From contig VTPC01005723.1 in NCBI GenBank assembly GCA_011009095.1, positions 623,121 through 687,120 on the forward strand: a stretch of 64,000 bases of DNA. Direction: 5' to 3'. This DNA comes from Ignelater luminosus. Taxonomy: Eukaryota > Arthropoda > Insecta > Coleoptera > Elateridae. Below the pieces are notes generated by a model that was given only the letters and a program-made list of their open reading frames with translations, was not told where the DNA came from and did no database searches. This document shows positions 60,301 through 64,000 of the stretch, one piece after another; position 1 is the stretch's first letter; the number at the start of each line of letters is the position of its first letter. Both the position numbers and the translations under genes were made by a program.

Positions 60301-61050
60301 ATGTCTAATGGTGTGACAAAAAGCAAAAATAATTGCTGTGTCCCTCAGTGCAAGTCCACATATAAAATTCCAAACATTTTGTTTCATAAATTCTACAAGT
60401 TACAACAGAATATTAACGAAAAATTGAAAATAGGGAAGGATATCTCTGCCTATATGAAAGTGTGCAGTTTGCATTTTAAGAACGACGATTTTTTCTTTGG
60501 TGGAGGTAACTAAAGAATTTATTTTGGTCTGCTAAAAAGTAACATAATAGTTTAGATATTATTTTCATTTTATAGCTCATATTAATAAAATTAATCGACT
60601 TAAAAAAACCGCAGTCCCCAGCCAAAATTTACCAGTCTGTATTGTATCTTAAGCCCTACACAAATGCAGTAGCATCTAGATAGAGAACAAAGACTGCAAA
60701 ACCGAGCGAAAAATAAAAGTGTACAGAAGGCTGTGGAACATGTAGAAGAATTACCAGATCTAACAGCTGGAGGAAAGTGTTATGATCGTTATGATACAAT
60801 AGAAGCAGCAAGAAATTTATTAAATTTTAAAGAAAGCTCTGCAGTATTTTCTAAGACTCCAGTATAAATTAAAAAGACTTACGAGGACAAAGGAGTACAA
60901 GTAAATACTTATGATGATTTTACATCATACAATATTGAAAATCTCATGGACAGTGATTATAAGTACAGAATTCTAGCAGGTGTTATAAATCTCTCCAATA
61001 CTGGCCCAAGACAGGTTTTAAGCTGCCCCTTTTGTTACCAAATCAATAAT
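60301..61050 (+). pseudogene. THAP-domain protein gene remnant
   Basis: The first frame (60301-60513) begins MSNGVTKSKNNCCVPQCKST and continues FHKFYK, then VCSLHFKNDDFFFGG. This is the C2CH layout of a THAP zinc finger (C-x4-C, later C-x2-H in CSLHF). After an apparent intron the reading continues NLP, then REQRLQNRAKNKSVQKAVEH, VEELPDLTAGGKCYDRYDTI, and DFTSYNIENLMDSDYKYRIL, with at least two stops (near 60655 and 60866). The Trp and the AVPTIF-type ending of intact THAP domains are altered. It could come from a P- or ISL2EU-type transposon or be a decayed host gene. Confidence 0.6.
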
Positions 61051-61059
61051 TTAGTATTT

Positions 61060-62071
61060 TTTGATAGTAGTTATTAGTTCCTGTAGCATTAATTTTGTCG
61101 TATGTATAATAATTAATAAATGTACAAGTGAAGTGTTCATATTTTCATTATTGTAGGACTAGTACTTATTAAGAACAAATATAAATATGTTCAAAATATT
61201 TGTATTATAATACTACTAATTGTTATTAAAAAAAGCATATTACATCACAAAAAATTATAATCATAATATACATAATAATTACTTCCTTAAAATACGCAAA
61301 AGAAACATTTAAAAAAATCGCTGAGCACTAGGTAGTTGTATCAGTTGTTTGATAAAATAATTAAAATAAACAAAATGTAACTTATTACCGCTGCTAACAC
61401 CTCTAAATACCCCGACGTTGTCCACCATATTGTTTACAACCAGTGGCGCCACCAACGGCCGTGCCTTTCTCGAATTCTAACGCCTTAACCTTCTTTAAAC
61501 CGATATTTACTAAGGTGTGTTGTTTACTGTAAGAACTTTGCTTGAATTGGAACTTGTAAATCATCCCCTAAAGCATGTTCAGCTATCTCAACTTGTCTCT
61601 ACTTTCACTTATTAACATTTACATGTATAATTCCTGTAGAACTGTAGAAGATAGTCCTTTATCTTTTTTATTTAGTTTTAGTAAGGCCATAGCAATTTGT
61701 CTGCACTTTTTTCGATACACGACCAGTGATGGATTTAAGCTTAGGCCCGCGAGGCCTGGGCTTAGGGGTGCAAGATTTGAGGGGCGACAAAATTTGAAGC
61801 GCCGCAAAATTTGAGAGACGATAAAAATTCGAAATTCATGAAGTTTTCCGGTGGCTATGAAAAAATTTTAGAGATGTTTCAAAAATATTATTTTTTCCAC
61901 CGGAGAATTATGCCTTAACATGGTTAAGTATCTAATTATTGAAATACAAAAAATATTAATTGATCAATTGAAGATTTTGGGAATTATAAAAACATAAAAA
62001 AATTGAATAGATTTTTCTCAACTCTTTGTCTTTTGCCACAGCAATCGTTTTTTTATATTTTTATTATTACA
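61060..62071. other. Spacer upstream of the LINE fragment
   Basis: AT-rich, with a GC-richer patch at 61725-61810 (GGCCCGCGAGGCCTGGGC, then GGGGTGCAAGATTTGAGGGG) that resembles a hAT-type terminus starting CAGTGATGGATTTAAGC. No partner end was found in the window. Confidence 0.4.
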
Positions 62072-62122
62072 CAGGGTGTCCCGTAACCTCCCTCAACCTC
62101 TTAAGATGCCAAAATTGAAAAC

Positions 62123-63034
62123 ATGAATGTTCCAACGTACTTAGATTTGTTACACGAACCAAAAAAAAAGAAATTTAATCTTGGCAACGCTGCTGTAGGC
62201 AAATACAAAATTATTCGAATACAGGAACCAAACCTCCAACACGTATTTATTAAAGAATTCCTATACGCAGATGATTTATTACTCCTAGTACCAAGTAGCA
62301 GAGAATTACAAGAAACAATTTTAAGATGGAAAGAGTCCTTGGAAGAATACGGCATGAATATTAACCTGAATAAAACCGAAGTGATGATAATAGCTAACAC
62401 ACAGGAAACAGCGGATGTTAACGTAAATGGACAAAGACTAAAACAAACTAATATATTGAAGTACTTGGGAGCCATGTTCGATTGCAAAGGAGATAAAGAA
62501 AATGATGTAAATAACAGACTGAAAAACGCAACTAGACTATTTAATGCGCCGAAGACAACTTTCTTTTGAAAAAGAGAAATAAATAAGAACCCAAAAGTAA
62601 AGATTTATAAAACGGTATTTATCCCAATGTTAATATATGGCAGTGAGTCCTGCACTCTAAGTGATAAAATAAAATCTAAAATCCAAGCTGCGGAGATGAG
62701 AGTACTCAGATGTATAGGAGACTATAGAAGTGACAAAATAAGAAATGCGACTATTCGAGAAAGGCTGGAAGTGACGCCGCTGTTAAAAATAATTAAACAG
62801 AGACAGTTACAGTAGTTCGATCATGTAAGGCGAATGACAAATGACAATAGGGTGAAAGTGATATGGGAATCTAATACGGACACGAAAAGACGCACAGGTA
62901 GACCTAAAACAACTTGGAATGACGCCGTCAGTAAACTAATAACAGATAGGAGCTCAACATGGCCGGAGGTTAGACGACTGTCAATGGACAGAAGAGCCTG
63001 GAGAGAACTTTGTAATAAAACCCTCGACATCTAA
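62123..63034 (+). pseudogene. Non-LTR retrotransposon reverse transcriptase, C-terminal half
   Basis: One continuous frame with two stops. It reads FLYADDLLLLVPSSRELQET (YADD catalytic box), GMNINLNKTEVMIIANTQET, ILKYLGAMFDCKGD, PMLIYGSESCTLSDKIKSKI, AAEMRVLRCIGDY, a TAG where Trp is expected (RQLQ-stop-FDHVRRM), then RRTGRPKTTWNDAVSKLITD and DRRAWREL. This is the end of a LINE reverse transcriptase plus thumb and tail, closest in style to RTE/craniofacial-development-protein-2-like elements. The stops are TGA at about 62567 and TAG at about 62814. The 5' half (endonuclease, fingers) is missing. Confidence 0.85.
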
Positions 63035-63471
63035 CCGGTAATACGAGGAAGAGGTAAGTACATAAATAAGGAACCAAAGTATCGCAAGAAATCAAAGATT
63101 TATCAATCTTATTCCAGCGATAACAGATCATAAAATTGTCAAAACTTGGAAGAATTGCTGGCAACTAATTTCATCGGATGTATCAGTACACCCAAGACTT
63201 GCATGTTTATCATATCTATTTCTTGGTAAAAATTCAATTTTTAACAGCATCTTCAAAAAGAGAAATATAACAGTTCTGTGCTTTATCAATTTGAAGTCGA
63301 TTCTTTGGTTTCTATTTATTTAGTGTTAAAGATCTTAACTTCTGACCACTTGTACAAGAAAACTAAGCTGAGGAGAAATTTTCTTTTTGCGGATTTGCAA
63401 TAAGCACTCATAGAAGAAGATACTTACCTGAAGTTTTATTGGCATTTACGGGATACCCTTTATATTTTATA

Positions 63472-63956
63472 CAGGGTGTAAAGGAAATGGCGGAAAAAAC
63501 TACAGTACGTTATTCTGTGCTCAAAAGTAAGAAGAAATTTCCTATACCAATTTGACCTTAACTGCCTATTTTTTAAAATATTAGCAATTAAAACTTTTTA
63601 AATTTGGCAACACGGTACGTTTAAAGGAGTGACTACGCGAGTTGTGCTTGCAATCTCGTATCTTAGTTATCATTGTTAGTAACGTGCAACGTTGCAATAT
63701 TTTCAAACGGCATTTCAAAAAAAATTTGCCATTTTAAGAAGTGGATTACTAATACACTAGTATAAAATTACTATAAACGGTACGTAATTAGGGGTTTTTA
63801 CATTTAAACTCTGTTTAAACATTAATATTTAAACTTACGACTTCCAATAACTTCTTCAAGATAATGTTAACAGCAAAATGGTATAGAGGTTTTCTGTTTA
63901 TTTTTTACCGTAGAATAACGTACTGAAGTTTTTTCCGCCATTTCCTTTACACCCTG
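63472..63956. mobile_element. 485-bp TA-flanked MITE
   Basis: TA lies at 63470-63471 and 63957-63958. Terminal inverted repeats of about 46 bp, starting CAGGGTGTAAAGGAAATGGC, differ at one position (CTACAGTACG against CTTCAGTACG). There is no coding capacity. TA duplication and CAGGGTG ends suit a Tc1/mariner-derived MITE, and the near-identity of the arms implies a young insertion. Confidence 0.9.
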
Positions 63957-64000
63957 TATGCACTTTTAAAAAACAAAAAAGGTGCCATATCAAAATAGGC

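Noticed and set aside
61721..61812. hAT-like terminus CAGTGATGGATTTAAGC
   Set aside because: No matching opposite end or target duplication found in the window.

Overview
This is an insect (arthropod) nuclear DNA window: AT-rich, with intron-split genes, GT-AG splice sites, AATAAA signals and a dense load of DNA transposons. The order cannot be fixed from sequence alone. Three host genes can be read. (1) The 3' end of a tousled-like kinase gene (Tlk, + strand, 27-2381), entered part-way through the kinase domain. (2) A complete four-exon family GT11 alpha-1,2-fucosyltransferase-like gene (+ strand, 4737-8734). (3) A complete DOCK1-type Rac exchange factor gene, myoblast city (mbc, - strand, ATG at 59466, stop at 11893). 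I could join 23 mbc exons in phase into 5745 nt (1914 codons plus stop), running SH3, DHR-1, DHR-2 and a proline-rich Crk-binding tail. An alternative last exon also fits in phase.

Each host gene carries one or two apparent +1 errors in homopolymers: G6 in Tlk, A8 and A7 in the fucosyltransferase, A9 in mbc. Removing the extra base restores both protein similarity and exon phase, so consensus errors in the assembly are more likely than decay of all three genes.

Most of the rest is transposon sequence sitting in mbc introns. Intron 11 (22437-36205) holds a 5.2-kb element with an ATCCCACATAGCA terminus and many ACGTCA-type subterminal motifs, which encodes a DUF4806-like protein. That element has in turn been hit by an intact DD41D mariner (24795-26084, perfect 31-bp inverted repeats, 356-aa open frame) and by a decayed DD34D mariner. 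A hAT-like element with a nested Tc1/mariner derivative lies at 32.0-34.2 kb. Intron 4 holds an element carrying a DUF7869-like gene (39.2-41.3 kb).

Intron 2 (42789-58030) contains a six-level nest that can be resolved from target-site duplications. A Tigger/pogo-like element is hit by a hAT (ZMYM1-like transposase), which is hit by a small hAT-like element, which is hit by a piggyBac, which is hit by an unknown 2.9-kb TTAA-flanked element, which is hit by a non-autonomous Helitron.

Upstream of mbc, 60.3-61.05 kb holds a decayed THAP-domain gene, 62.1-63.0 kb a LINE reverse transcriptase fragment, and 63.47-63.96 kb a clean TA-flanked MITE. No tRNA, rRNA or CRISPR feature was seen. Splice sites and family names come from reading alone; no alignment or database search was run.
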